From contig CAYNFR010000041.1 in assembly GCA_964396595.1 (NCBI GenBank), positions 1-24,582 of the forward strand: a DNA stretch of 24,582 nt, read 5' to 3'. The DNA is from CAYNFR01 sp964396595. Lineage in GTDB: Bacteria; Bacteroidota; Bacteroidia; Chitinophagales; Saprospiraceae. Positions 1-7,036 of the stretch are shown here, one piece after another. The translations under genes were made by a program, and so were the position numbers. The number at the start of each line of letters is the position of its first letter. The stretch's first letter is position 1. The notes under the pieces are model-generated. The model was not told the DNA's origin. It was given only the letters and a program-made list of their open reading frames with translations, and searched no databases.

Positions 1-54
1 TAGAGCGACGGTCTCCAAAACCGTAGGCTGCGGGTTCGATTCCTGTCTCCCCTG
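1..54 (+). tRNA. tRNA-Trp (CCA anticodon), 5' end cut off by the window edge
   Basis: Only the 3' part is present. The anticodon stem pairs ACGGT (8-12) with ACCGT (20-24) around the loop CTCCAAA, which places anticodon CCA at 15-17, so it reads the tryptophan codon UGG. The T arm follows with loop TTCGATT (35-41), then the acceptor strand CTCCCCT (47-53) and discriminator G54. The bases after that are CATTT, so the 3' CCA is not fully encoded and must be added after transcription. A tRNA-Trp directly upstream of secE is the usual Bacteroidota arrangement; tuf would be expected further upstream, outside the window. Confidence 0.93.
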
Positions 55-102
55 CATTTTTGGGGTCTTAAACACCTATACATATATTGATTCTAAAAAG
101 GA

Positions 103-297
103 ATGGAAAGAATTACTTTATACATCAAAGAAAGCTACAACGAGTTAGTTCATAAGGTTACTTGGCCTACCTTGCCAAACCTATTGAGTAGTACTACGTT
201 AGTACTGGTGGCGTCAGTGATAATAGCTGCCATCATTTTTGTTTTTGATGTGATATCTAAGAATGTCCTTGAGACCATTTATACATTAGGAGCTTAA
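103..297 (+). CDS. secE: Preprotein translocase subunit SecE
   Basis: A 64-residue single-span inner-membrane protein that stabilises SecY in the SecYEG channel. The short SecE form is recognised by an amphipathic N-terminal helix (IKESYNELVHKVTWPT, about residues 8-23), with the conserved K-TWP motif at the membrane interface, followed by one hydrophobic helix at about residues 32-50. Length matches the minimal bacterial SecE. It lies 48 bp after the tRNA and 10 bp before nusG, the classic secE-nusG pairing. An AAGGA sequence abuts the ATG with no spacing, so it is probably not a working Shine-Dalgarno site. SecE serves the Sec export step that the surface proteins further along also need. 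Confidence 0.96.
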   Translation: MERITLYIKESYNELVHKVTWPTLPNLLSSTTLVLVASVIIAAIIFVFDVISKNVLETIYTLGA

Positions 298-307
298 AAG
301 AATAACG

Positions 308-856
308 ATGTCGGATAATAAACGTTGGTATTCTCTTCGTGTGGTAAGCGGGAAGGAGAGGTCTATTAAAGAAAGAATAGAGCTTGAGATTGAGAGATCT
401 AAGTGGTCTGAGGTAATAACGCAAGTGTTAGTGCCGTCAGAGAAAGTGTACAAGATCCGAAATGGAAAGAAAGTAATTCTTGAAAGAAATATTTTGCCAG
501 GCTACATCTTGGTGGAGGCCGATGCGGAGCGCTTTAACATAGATATGATACAGGGCATTGCCAATGTTCCCAATGTCATTCACTTTTTGGGCAAGGATGC
601 CCCGATCCCGATGCAAGAGTCTGAAGCGAATAGAATGCTAGGCAAAGTAGACGAATCTCATGAGGCAGGGGAATCTATGATAGAACCCTTCCTTGTAGGA
701 GAGGTTGTAAAAATAGTAGATGGCCCATTCAACGACTTTGTGGGTGACATCAAAGAAATTAACGAGGAAAAGAAAAAATTAAAAGTTATAGTTAAAATAT
801 TCGGTCGAGGTACAGAGGTAGAATTAAACTTTGTACAAGTCGAAAAACAACATTAA
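308..856 (+). CDS. nusG: Transcription termination/antitermination protein NusG
   Basis: A 182-residue NusG. The NGN domain (about residues 5-115) begins with RWYSLRVVSGKE and contains the LPGYILVEA segment and the NVPNVIHFLG strand; it binds the RNA polymerase clamp. The C-terminal KOW domain (about 125-180) carries VGEVVKIVDGPFNDFVGDI, the part that contacts Rho or ribosomal protein S10. Length is normal for a NusG without inserted domains. It sits 10 bp after secE and 2 bp before rplK, so the genes are surely co-transcribed. A second, RfaH-like specialised NusG is unlikely given this location next to secE and rplK. Confidence 0.97.
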   Translation: MSDNKRWYSLRVVSGKERSIKERIELEIERSKWSEVITQVLVPSEKVYKIRNGKKVILERNILPGYILVEADAERFNIDMIQGIANVPNVIHFLGKDAPIPMQESEANRMLGKVDESHEAGESMIEPFLVGEVVKIVDGPFNDFVGDIKEINEEKKKLKVIVKIFGRGTEVELNFVQVEKQH

Positions 857-858
857 TC

Positions 859-1320
859 ATGGCCAAGGTAATAGAAACGTTTATCAAACTTCAATGCAAA
901 GGCGCTCAAGCGAATCCTGCACCTCCTATTGGTCCCGCATTAGGTTCTAAGGGGGTAAACATCATGGAGTTCTGTAAAAGATTCAATGCACAAACACAAG
1001 ATTCTCCGGGCAAGTTATTGCCCGTAGTAATTACCGTTTATAAAGACAAGTCGTTTGACTTTGAGATTAAGACACCTCCTGCTCCGGTACAACTTCTAGA
1101 ACTGGCAAAGGTAAAATCAGGATCATCAGAGCCTAACAGAAATAAAATTGGATCGGTAACTTGGGATCAGGTAAAGGACATTGCAACAAACAAAATGCCT
1201 GACTTGAACGCATTTACTGTTGAGGCAGCTATGCGAATGGTGGCGGGAACAGCACGAAGTATGGGTATCACGGTGACCGGTACGCCACCCTGGGGAGAAA
1301 AACAACAAGCAGAAGCTTAA
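859..1320 (+). CDS. rplK: 50S ribosomal protein L11
   Basis: A 153-residue uL11, which binds the GTPase-associated centre of 23S rRNA at the base of the ribosomal stalk. The N-terminal domain has the family signature PAPPIGPALGSKGVNIMEFC (about residues 20-39), and the C-terminal RNA-binding domain follows, with the MRMVAGTARSMGI segment near residues 126-138. It is slightly longer than the usual 141-147 residues because of a C-terminal tail ending GEKQQAEA. The ATG comes 2 bp after the nusG stop. A 61-bp gap to rplA follows, with no strong terminator visible in it. Confidence 0.97.
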   Translation: MAKVIETFIKLQCKGAQANPAPPIGPALGSKGVNIMEFCKRFNAQTQDSPGKLLPVVITVYKDKSFDFEIKTPPAPVQLLELAKVKSGSSEPNRNKIGSVTWDQVKDIATNKMPDLNAFTVEAAMRMVAGTARSMGITVTGTPPWGEKQQAEA

Positions 1321-1381
1321 CATATTTTTTTAACTAAAAGGGAGCTTGTAAAAAGCGTCTGAACCTTTAAACATTTGACAA

Positions 1382-2077
1382 ATGGCAAAAATTTCAAAAA
1401 AGCGTAAAGCTATTCTTGACAAGGTCGATAAGAATAAACTTTACGATCTCTCTTCAGCTATGCAGCTGGTCAAAGAAGTTAACACAGCAAAATTTGACGC
1501 ATCAGTAGATCTGCATGTAAGACTGGGTGTCGATCCCAAAAAGCCTGACCAATCTCTGCGAGGAACGGTGACCCTTCCGCACGGTACCGGTAAAGTCAAA
1601 AGAGTTTTAGTCTTATGTACTCCTGATAAAGAGCAAGAGGCAAAAGATGCAGGTGCAGACTATGTAGGTCTTGACGAGTACATTACTAAAATCCAAAACG
1701 GATGGACTGATATTGATGTCGTCATAGCAGCACCCAATGTCATGGCTCAATTGGGAAGGGTTGGTAGAATTCTTGGCCCAAGAGGTCTAATGCCTAACCC
1801 AAAAACTGGTACAGTAACCCCCAATGTAGGCGCCGCAGTACAAGAAGTTAAGGGCGGTAAGGTAGCATTCAGAGTGGACAAGTACGGTATCATCCATTCA
1901 AGTATAGGTCGCGTGGGCTTTACGGCTGACAAACTTACTGAGAATGCGCAAGAGCTAGTTCTAACACTTATAAAAATGAAACCATCTTCTTCTAAAGGAC
2001 TATATCTTAAATCAATTAATGTGGCTAGCAGTATGAGCCCCGGAATAAGTATTGATACTAAAAGCTTTAAACAGTAA
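1382..2077 (+). CDS. rplA: 50S ribosomal protein L1
   Basis: A 231-residue uL1, which forms the mobile L1 stalk near the ribosomal E site. The strongest signature is GRILGPRGLMPNPKTGTVT (about residues 128-146), the conserved RNA-binding stretch of the family; the second domain has the matching RVDKYGIIHSSIGR strand. Length is standard. In other bacteria L1 represses its own operon by binding an mRNA mimic of its rRNA site. I could not point to a convincing mimic in the 61-bp leader, so autoregulation here is an expectation from the family, not something seen. Confidence 0.97.
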   Translation: MAKISKKRKAILDKVDKNKLYDLSSAMQLVKEVNTAKFDASVDLHVRLGVDPKKPDQSLRGTVTLPHGTGKVKRVLVLCTPDKEQEAKDAGADYVGLDEYITKIQNGWTDIDVVIAAPNVMAQLGRVGRILGPRGLMPNPKTGTVTPNVGAAVQEVKGGKVAFRVDKYGIIHSSIGRVGFTADKLTENAQELVLTLIKMKPSSSKGLYLKSINVASSMSPGISIDTKSFKQ

Positions 2078-2083
2078 AGATTA

Positions 2084-2605
2084 ATGAATAAGTCAGAGAA
2101 AACAACAACAATAGAAGAGCTCAAGGAGAAATTTGAGGTCAATGATTTCTTTTATGTCGCAGACTCTTCACAACTAACGGTAGAGCAAATCAACAAATTC
2201 AGAAAACTATGCTTTGACAAAGGTGTTACCGTAAAAGTCGTCAAGAATAAATTGGCAAAAAAAGCACTTGAATCGTTTCCGGACGACAAAGGCTTCAATG
2301 CAATCATTGATGTTCTCAAAGGTCATTCGACACTACTATTCGCTGAGAGCGCAACTCTCCCAGCTAAAGTGCTGAAAGAATTCAGAGAATCAAGTGATAG
2401 ACCAATACTTAAGGGTGCATACATTAATAAAGATGTATTCATCGGTGATGATCAGTTAGATGTACTAAGAACGATGAAGTCTAAAGAGGATCTCATCGGA
2501 GACGTAATCTTGCTTCTTCAATCACCTATCCAACAAGTATTGGGATCTCTTCAAAGTGGAGGAAATACCATCGCAGGTGTTCTAAAAACACTCGAAGACA
2601 GATAA
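2084..2605 (+). CDS. rplJ: 50S ribosomal protein L10
   Basis: A 173-residue uL10, the stalk base protein that anchors L7/L12 dimers through its C-terminal helix. Visible family features are the N-terminal FEVNDFFYVADSSQLTVEQI, the KVVKNKLAKKAL segment (about residues 50-61), and the C-terminal helix with SPIQQVLGSLQSGG that carries the L7/L12 binding sites. It begins only 6 bp after the rplA stop, so any L10-binding leader would have to lie inside the end of rplA. This differs from E. coli, where a long leader precedes rplJ. Confidence 0.96.
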   Translation: MNKSEKTTTIEELKEKFEVNDFFYVADSSQLTVEQINKFRKLCFDKGVTVKVVKNKLAKKALESFPDDKGFNAIIDVLKGHSTLLFAESATLPAKVLKEFRESSDRPILKGAYINKDVFIGDDQLDVLRTMKSKEDLIGDVILLLQSPIQQVLGSLQSGGNTIAGVLKTLEDR

Positions 2606-2680
2606 TAATAAGGCTTCCAAGACTACATTATAAAAAACGTGTTTACGCGCCATTTTAACTAACTAAAAAAAAAAACAACG
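2606..2680 (+). promoter_or_regulatory. A-rich translation leader of rplL
   Basis: The 75-bp gap between rplJ and rplL has no Shine-Dalgarno sequence. It ends in 11 consecutive A (2665-2675) followed by CAACG and the ATG. Bacteroidota ribosomes are known to rely little on Shine-Dalgarno pairing and to favour A-rich leaders. Since L7/L12 is needed in several copies per ribosome, an extreme A-tract here fits a translation enhancer. A small possible stem CGTG/CGCG lies at about 2638-2649 but is weak. Confidence 0.5.
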
Positions 2681-3061
2681 ATGGCTGATTTAAAAGCGAT
2701 AGCAGATCAACTAGTTAACCTTACGGTAAAAGATGTAAAGGAACTAGCGGATATTTTAAAAAATGATTACGGTATCGAGCCGGCTGCTGCTGCTGTTGCA
2801 GTTGCTGCAGGGCCTGCTGCCGGATCTGCTGCTCCAGCAGAAGTAGAAAAAACGGAGTTTGATGTTGTATTGACATCAGCTGGTGCTAACAAGCTTCAAA
2901 TTGTAAAAGAAGTAAAAACGCTTCTAAGTTTAGGGCTTAAAGAAGCTAAAGATCTTGTTGATGCTGCCCCTGGTGTATTAAAGCAAGGAGCAAGCAAAGA
3001 TGAGGCAAATGCAATAAAAGCTGCTTTAGAAGCTGCAGGTGCTTCAGTAGAATTGAAATAA
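2681..3061 (+). CDS. rplL: 50S ribosomal protein L7/L12
   Basis: A 126-residue bL12, the multi-copy stalk protein that recruits translation GTPases. The three expected parts are clear: an N-terminal dimerisation domain (about 1-33), an Ala/Pro/Gly hinge (about 34-52, with PAAAAVAVAAGPAAGSAAP), and the globular C-terminal domain (about 53-126), including EKTEFDVVL, GLKEAKDLVDAAP and the terminal GASVELK. Length is standard. It follows an A-rich leader and is followed by a strong hairpin ahead of rpoB, consistent with stalk protein being made in excess over RNA polymerase. Confidence 0.98.
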   Translation: MADLKAIADQLVNLTVKDVKELADILKNDYGIEPAAAAVAVAAGPAAGSAAPAEVEKTEFDVVLTSAGANKLQIVKEVKTLLSLGLKEAKDLVDAAPGVLKQGASKDEANAIKAALEAAGASVELK

Positions 3062-3106
3062 TTCTACTCGTCACTATGACGGCTAATAGGCACAATAAAC
3101 CTATAT

Positions 3107-3141
3107 AAGGCTTAGTCTGGAGTTATTTCAGACTAAGCCTT
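3107..3141 (+). terminator. Hairpin between rplL and rpoB: attenuator or RNA-processing site
   Basis: A perfect 13-bp stem pairs AAGGCTTAGTCTG (3107-3119) with CAGACTAAGCCTT (3129-3141) around a 9-nt loop. It is followed by T, then GGTCGTTT, so the U-tract is short and interrupted. This favours partial termination or RNase processing over full termination, which makes sense because rpoB and rpoC need expression and no clear promoter is seen in 3143-3197. E. coli also has an attenuator and an RNase III site between rplL and rpoB. Confidence 0.75.
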
Positions 3142-3197
3142 TGGTCGTTTCGTAAAACTAAATATAGTCTTTTAATAAAGCATAAACTCTTAAGAGA

Positions 3198-6100
3198 ATG
3201 TCCAATAACGGTTTAATCCCTTCTACTGCAATAGAAAGAATTTCATTTGGCAAAATCAAGTTGCCTTCCGGATATCCGGATTTATTAGAAATACAACTTC
3301 AAGGCTTTCAGGAATTTTTTCAATTAGAAACAACTCCTGAAAATAGATCCAACGAAGGTCTATATCGCGTTTTCCAAGAGAACTTTCCGATCACTGATGC
3401 TCGGAATATTTTCGTTTTGGAGTTCTTAGATTATTTTATTGATCCACCACGTTACACCATTGATGAATGTATGCAGAGGGGGTTGACGTATAGTGTTCCC
3501 CTCAAAGCAAAGTTAAGATTGTCATGCAATGACGAAGAACACGTAGATTTCCAAACAATCGTTCAAGACGTGTTTTTGGGAAATATCCCCTATATGACAC
3601 CTAAAGGCACCTTTGTGGTTAACGGTGCCGAGCGTGTAATCGTCTCACAACTGCATCGCTCACCGGGGGTATTCTTTAGTCAGACATATCACCCCAATGG
3701 AACAAAAATATATTCCGCCAGAGTCATTCCTTTTAAAGGTGCCTGGATGGAATTTGCTACTGACATTAATAATGTCATGTATGCCTATATAGACAGAAAG
3801 AAAAAGTTTCCTGTTACCACCTTGTTGAGGTCTATAGGCTATGACTCCGATAGAGACATCCTCAACCTCTTTGGTTTATCAGAAGAAATAAAGGTTACTA
3901 AAAATTCTCTTCAAGAAAGCGTCGGACGAAAACTTGCTGCGCGAGTACTACGCAAATGGACAGAAGATTTCGTTGACGAAGATACGGGTGAGGTTATCAC
4001 AATCGAACGTAACGAGATTATCCTCGAGCGTGATGTCGTCCTTGATGAAGAGAATATAAAATTGATTGCTGAGGCTGATCTGGATATAATCATTCTTCAG
4101 AAAGAGGATATTGAGGAAGACCACAGTATCATTTATAACACATTGCAAAAAGACCCTTCTAGTTCGGAACTCGAGGCGGTACAACATATTTACAGACAAC
4201 TCAGAGGTACTGATCCACCGGATGAAGAAACAGCTAGAGGTATCATCGACAAGTTATTCTTCTCTGATAAGCGTTATAATCTCGGAGAAGTAGGACGTTA
4301 TAAGATCAATAGGAAACTTTCTCTTGATATATCTCCTGAAACTTTGGTTTTAACCAAAGAAGACATTGAAAAAATCGTAAAATACCTGGTTTCCTTAGTT
4401 AACTCCAAGGCAGAGCTTGATGACATTGATCATTTGAGCAACAGACGTGTCAGGACGGTAGGTGAGCAGTTGTATTCTCAATTTGGTGTCGGTCTGGCTA
4501 GGATGGCGCGCACTATTCGCGAAAGAATGAACGTACGTGATAACGAAGTATTTACGCCGATTGACCTTATTAATGCACGTACACTATCTTCTGTCATCAA
4601 TTCATTCTTCGGAACATCGCAGCTGTCTCAATTTTTAGATCAAACGAACCCACTCTCAGAGATCACACACAAGAGAAGGATTTCTGCACTGGGGCCAGGT
4701 GGTCTATCGCGCGAGCGTGCGGGATTTGAGGTAAGAGACGTTCACTACTCTCACTATGGTCGGCTTTGTACAATCGAGACACCGGAGGGGCCGAATATTG
4801 GTCTTATTTCCACACTATGCGTGCATGCCAAAGTGAACAAAATGGGTTTCCTTGAAACACCATATAGAGCCGTGACAAATGGTCAGGTTGATTTAGTAAG
4901 CGATATTGAATATTTATCGGCCGAAGGCGAGGATACACGTAAAATAGCACAAGCCAATGCAAGAATAGATGAAAAAGGCGCTTTTATTTCAGACCGCGTC
5001 AAATGTCGTGAGCATGGTGATTTCCCTGTTCTTGCTCCGGACGATATAGAATTTATGGACGTTGCACCGAACCAAATCGTCGGTGTATCGGCTTCCCTTA
5101 TTCCGTTTTTAGAAAATGATGATGCTAACAGAGCCTTGATGGGCTCTAACATGCAACGTCAAGCGGTTCCACTCGTAAGGCCGTCTTCGCCGATCGTAGG
5201 TACAGGTATAGAAGCTAAAGTGGCACAAGACTCTCGAATGCTTATCAACGCCGAAGGCGAAGGCGTAGTGGAGTACGTAGACGCCAATGAAATAGTGATC
5301 CGCTACGATAGATCTGAGGATGAAGATGTGGTGAGCTTTGATAGCAATGTCAAGACATATGACCTCATCAAGTTCCAGCGTACGAATCAAGGAACTTGTA
5401 TCAACTTGAAACCAATTGTCAAAAAAGGGGATCGTGTTTACAAAGGCAGTCTTTTGTGTGATGGCTATGCAACGGAGAAAGGCGAATTGGCCCTTGGCCA
5501 AAACTTAAAAGTAGCTTTCATGCCTTGGAAAGGATACAACTTCGAAGATGCGATCGTGATTTCGGAACGCATAGTCAAAGAAGATGTCTTCACATCTATA
5601 CATATCGAGAGTTTTGAACTGGACGTAAGGGATACGAAGCTGGGCGAAGAAGAACTCACTAATGATATCCCTAATGTCAGTGAAGACGGTACTAAAGATC
5701 TAGACGAGAATGGTATCATCAGAACAGGCGCATGGGTAAAGGAGGGTGATATATTGATCGGAAAGATTACGCCTAAGGGAGAATCGGATCCGACACCGGA
5801 GGAGAAATTGTTACGTGCGATATTCGGTGACAAAGCAGGTGATGTTAAGGATGCGTCCTTAAAAGCTAAGCCATCCACTACAGGTATCGTGATTGACAAG
5901 CAGTTGTTTGCAAGGGCGAAGAAGGATAAGTTTCAGAAAGTTCAGGAGAAAGACCTTCTACAACGTCTCGAAGATCGACATATGGTCGCGATCAACGAGT
6001 TAAAAACTATCCTAATAGATAAGCTCATGACGCTATTGAGTAATAAGACCTCTAATGGTGTTAAAAATATTTATAGCGAAGAATTAATACCGAAGGGCTC

Positions 6101-7019
6101 GAAGTTCACGAACAAGGCCCTTAAGGATATAGAGTATTCTCAAGTTGACTACTCTAACTGGACAAGTGACGATGGTCTGAACAAACTTGTTTCTAGACTA
6201 CTCCATAATTACAGTATAAAAGTAAATAACGAAGTAGGTCGCTACAAACGTGAGAAATTTAATATCAGCATCGGGGATGAACTACCGGCAGGCGTTCTGA
6301 AACTTGCGAAAGTATATCTCGCAAGAAAGAGAAAATTAAAGGTAGGGGATAAATTGGCAGGTCGTCATGGTAATAAAGGTATCGTGGCTATGATCGTAAG
6401 AGAAGAAGATATGCCATTCCTCGAAGACGGAACACCGGTTGATATCGTATTAAACCCGCTCGGAGTACCTTCAAGGATGAATATCGGTCAGATATTTGAG
6501 ACCGTTTTGGGTTGGGCAGGTGAGAAAATGGGAACTCGATTTGCTACACCCATATTTGATGGTGCCTCTATCGATGAAATCAGTGACCATGTTAATAGAG
6601 CCGGATTGCCGGAGCTAGGTCAGACATATTTATATGATGGAGAGACGGGTGATAGATTCCATCAGCAAGCAACAGTAGGGATTATTTACATGATCAAGCT
6701 TTCGCATATGGTCGATGATAAGATGCATGCGAGATCTATCGGTCCTTACTCACTTATCACACAACAACCACTCGGAGGTAAAGCTCAGTTTGGAGGTCAA
6801 CGCTTCGGTGAGATGGAAGTATGGGCACTTGAAGCTTTTGGCGCAGCCAATATTCTCCGAGAATTACTTACGATCAAGTCAGATGATATAGTCGGTAGAG
6901 CAAAGGCTTACGAGGCTATCGTTAAGGGAGACAATATACCGGAACCTAACATTCCTGAGTCTTTCAACGTATTGGTACATGAACTTAGGGGCTTAGCTCT
7001 TGATATTAAATTTGATTAA
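3198..7019 (+). CDS. rpoB: DNA-directed RNA polymerase subunit beta
   Basis: A 1273-residue beta subunit, full length for Bacteroidota. Recognisable landmarks are VNGAERVIVSQLHRSPGVFF (about residues 141-160), DDIDHLSNRRVRTVGEQL (about 408-425), and the rifampicin pocket beginning FFGTSQLSQFLDQTNPLSEI (about 469-488) and continuing with HKRR and SALGPGG. Also visible are the active-site stretch KVGDKLAGRHGNKGIVAM (about 1050-1067) and the C-terminal GGQRFGEMEVWALEAFGAA. The rifampicin pocket has Asp, His and Ser at the positions that are Asp516, His526 and Ser531 in E. coli, so the sequence is of the drug-sensitive type as far as those residues go. It lies 136 bp after rplL, behind a strong hairpin, and 17 bp before rpoC. 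Confidence 0.99.
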   Translation: MSNNGLIPSTAIERISFGKIKLPSGYPDLLEIQLQGFQEFFQLETTPENRSNEGLYRVFQENFPITDARNIFVLEFLDYFIDPPRYTIDECMQRGLTYSVPLKAKLRLSCNDEEHVDFQTIVQDVFLGNIPYMTPKGTFVVNGAERVIVSQLHRSPGVFFSQTYHPNGTKIYSARVIPFKGAWMEFATDINNVMYAYIDRKKKFPVTTLLRSIGYDSDRDILNLFGLSEEIKVTKNSLQESVGRKLAARVLRKWTEDFVDEDTGEVITIERNEIILERDVVLDEENIKLIAEADLDIIILQKEDIEEDHSIIYNTLQKDPSSSELEAVQHIYRQLRGTDPPDEETARGIIDKLFFSDKRYNLGEVGRYKINRKLSLDISPETLVLTKEDIEKIVKYLVSLVNSKAELDDIDHLSNRRVRTVGEQLYSQFGVGLARMARTIRERMNVRDNEVFTPIDLINARTLSSVINSFFGTSQLSQFLDQTNPLSEITHKRRISALGPGGLSRERAGFEVRDVHYSHYGRLCTIETPEGPNIGLISTLCVHAKVNKMGFLETPYRAVTNGQVDLVSDIEYLSAEGEDTRKIAQANARIDEKGAFISDRVKCREHGDFPVLAPDDIEFMDVAPNQIVGVSASLIPFLENDDANRALMGSNMQRQAVPLVRPSSPIVGTGIEAKVAQDSRMLINAEGEGVVEYVDANEIVIRYDRSEDEDVVSFDSNVKTYDLIKFQRTNQGTCINLKPIVKKGDRVYKGSLLCDGYATEKGELALGQNLKVAFMPWKGYNFEDAIVISERIVKEDVFTSIHIESFELDVRDTKLGEEELTNDIPNVSEDGTKDLDENGIIRTGAWVKEGDILIGKITPKGESDPTPEEKLLRAIFGDKAGDVKDASLKAKPSTTGIVIDKQLFARAKKDKFQKVQEKDLLQRLEDRHMVAINELKTILIDKLMTLLSNKTSNGVKNIYSEELIPKGSKFTNKALKDIEYSQVDYSNWTSDDGLNKLVSRLLHNYSIKVNNEVGRYKREKFNISIGDELPAGVLKLAKVYLARKRKLKVGDKLAGRHGNKGIVAMIVREEDMPFLEDGTPVDIVLNPLGVPSRMNIGQIFETVLGWAGEKMGTRFATPIFDGASIDEISDHVNRAGLPELGQTYLYDGETGDRFHQQATVGIIYMIKLSHMVDDKMHARSIGPYSLITQQPLGGKAQFGGQRFGEMEVWALEAFGAANILRELLTIKSDDIVGRAKAYEAIVKGDNIPEPNIPESFNVLVHELRGLALDIKFD

Positions 7020-7023
7020 AAAA

Positions 7024-7030
7024 AGAGAGG
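7024..7030 (+). promoter_or_regulatory. Shine-Dalgarno-like site of rpoC
   Basis: AGAGAGG lies 6 nt before the ATG at 7037. This is one of the few clear Shine-Dalgarno-like sequences in the window and supports the chosen rpoC start. Most neighbouring genes have only A-rich leaders. Confidence 0.5.
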
Positions 7031-7036
7031 TCAATT

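Noticed and set aside
1321..1381. L1-binding mRNA mimic between rplK and rplA
   Set aside because: Expected from the family, but no stem or loop matching the known L1 target could be seen by eye.
1747..2142. Minus-strand open frame of 131 codons opposite rplA/rplJ
   Set aside because: Lies wholly opposite conserved ribosomal genes, has no recognisable domain, and a Ser/Leu/Pro-rich composition typical of antisense frames.
4605..4740. Rifampicin-resistance substitution in rpoB
   Set aside because: The residues equivalent to Asp516, His526 and Ser531 are unchanged; Leu in place of Met in SQFLDQ is common outside proteobacteria.
5465..5899. Minus-strand open frame of 144 codons opposite rpoB
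   Set aside because: Shadow of rpoB; very serine-rich, with no motif or leader.
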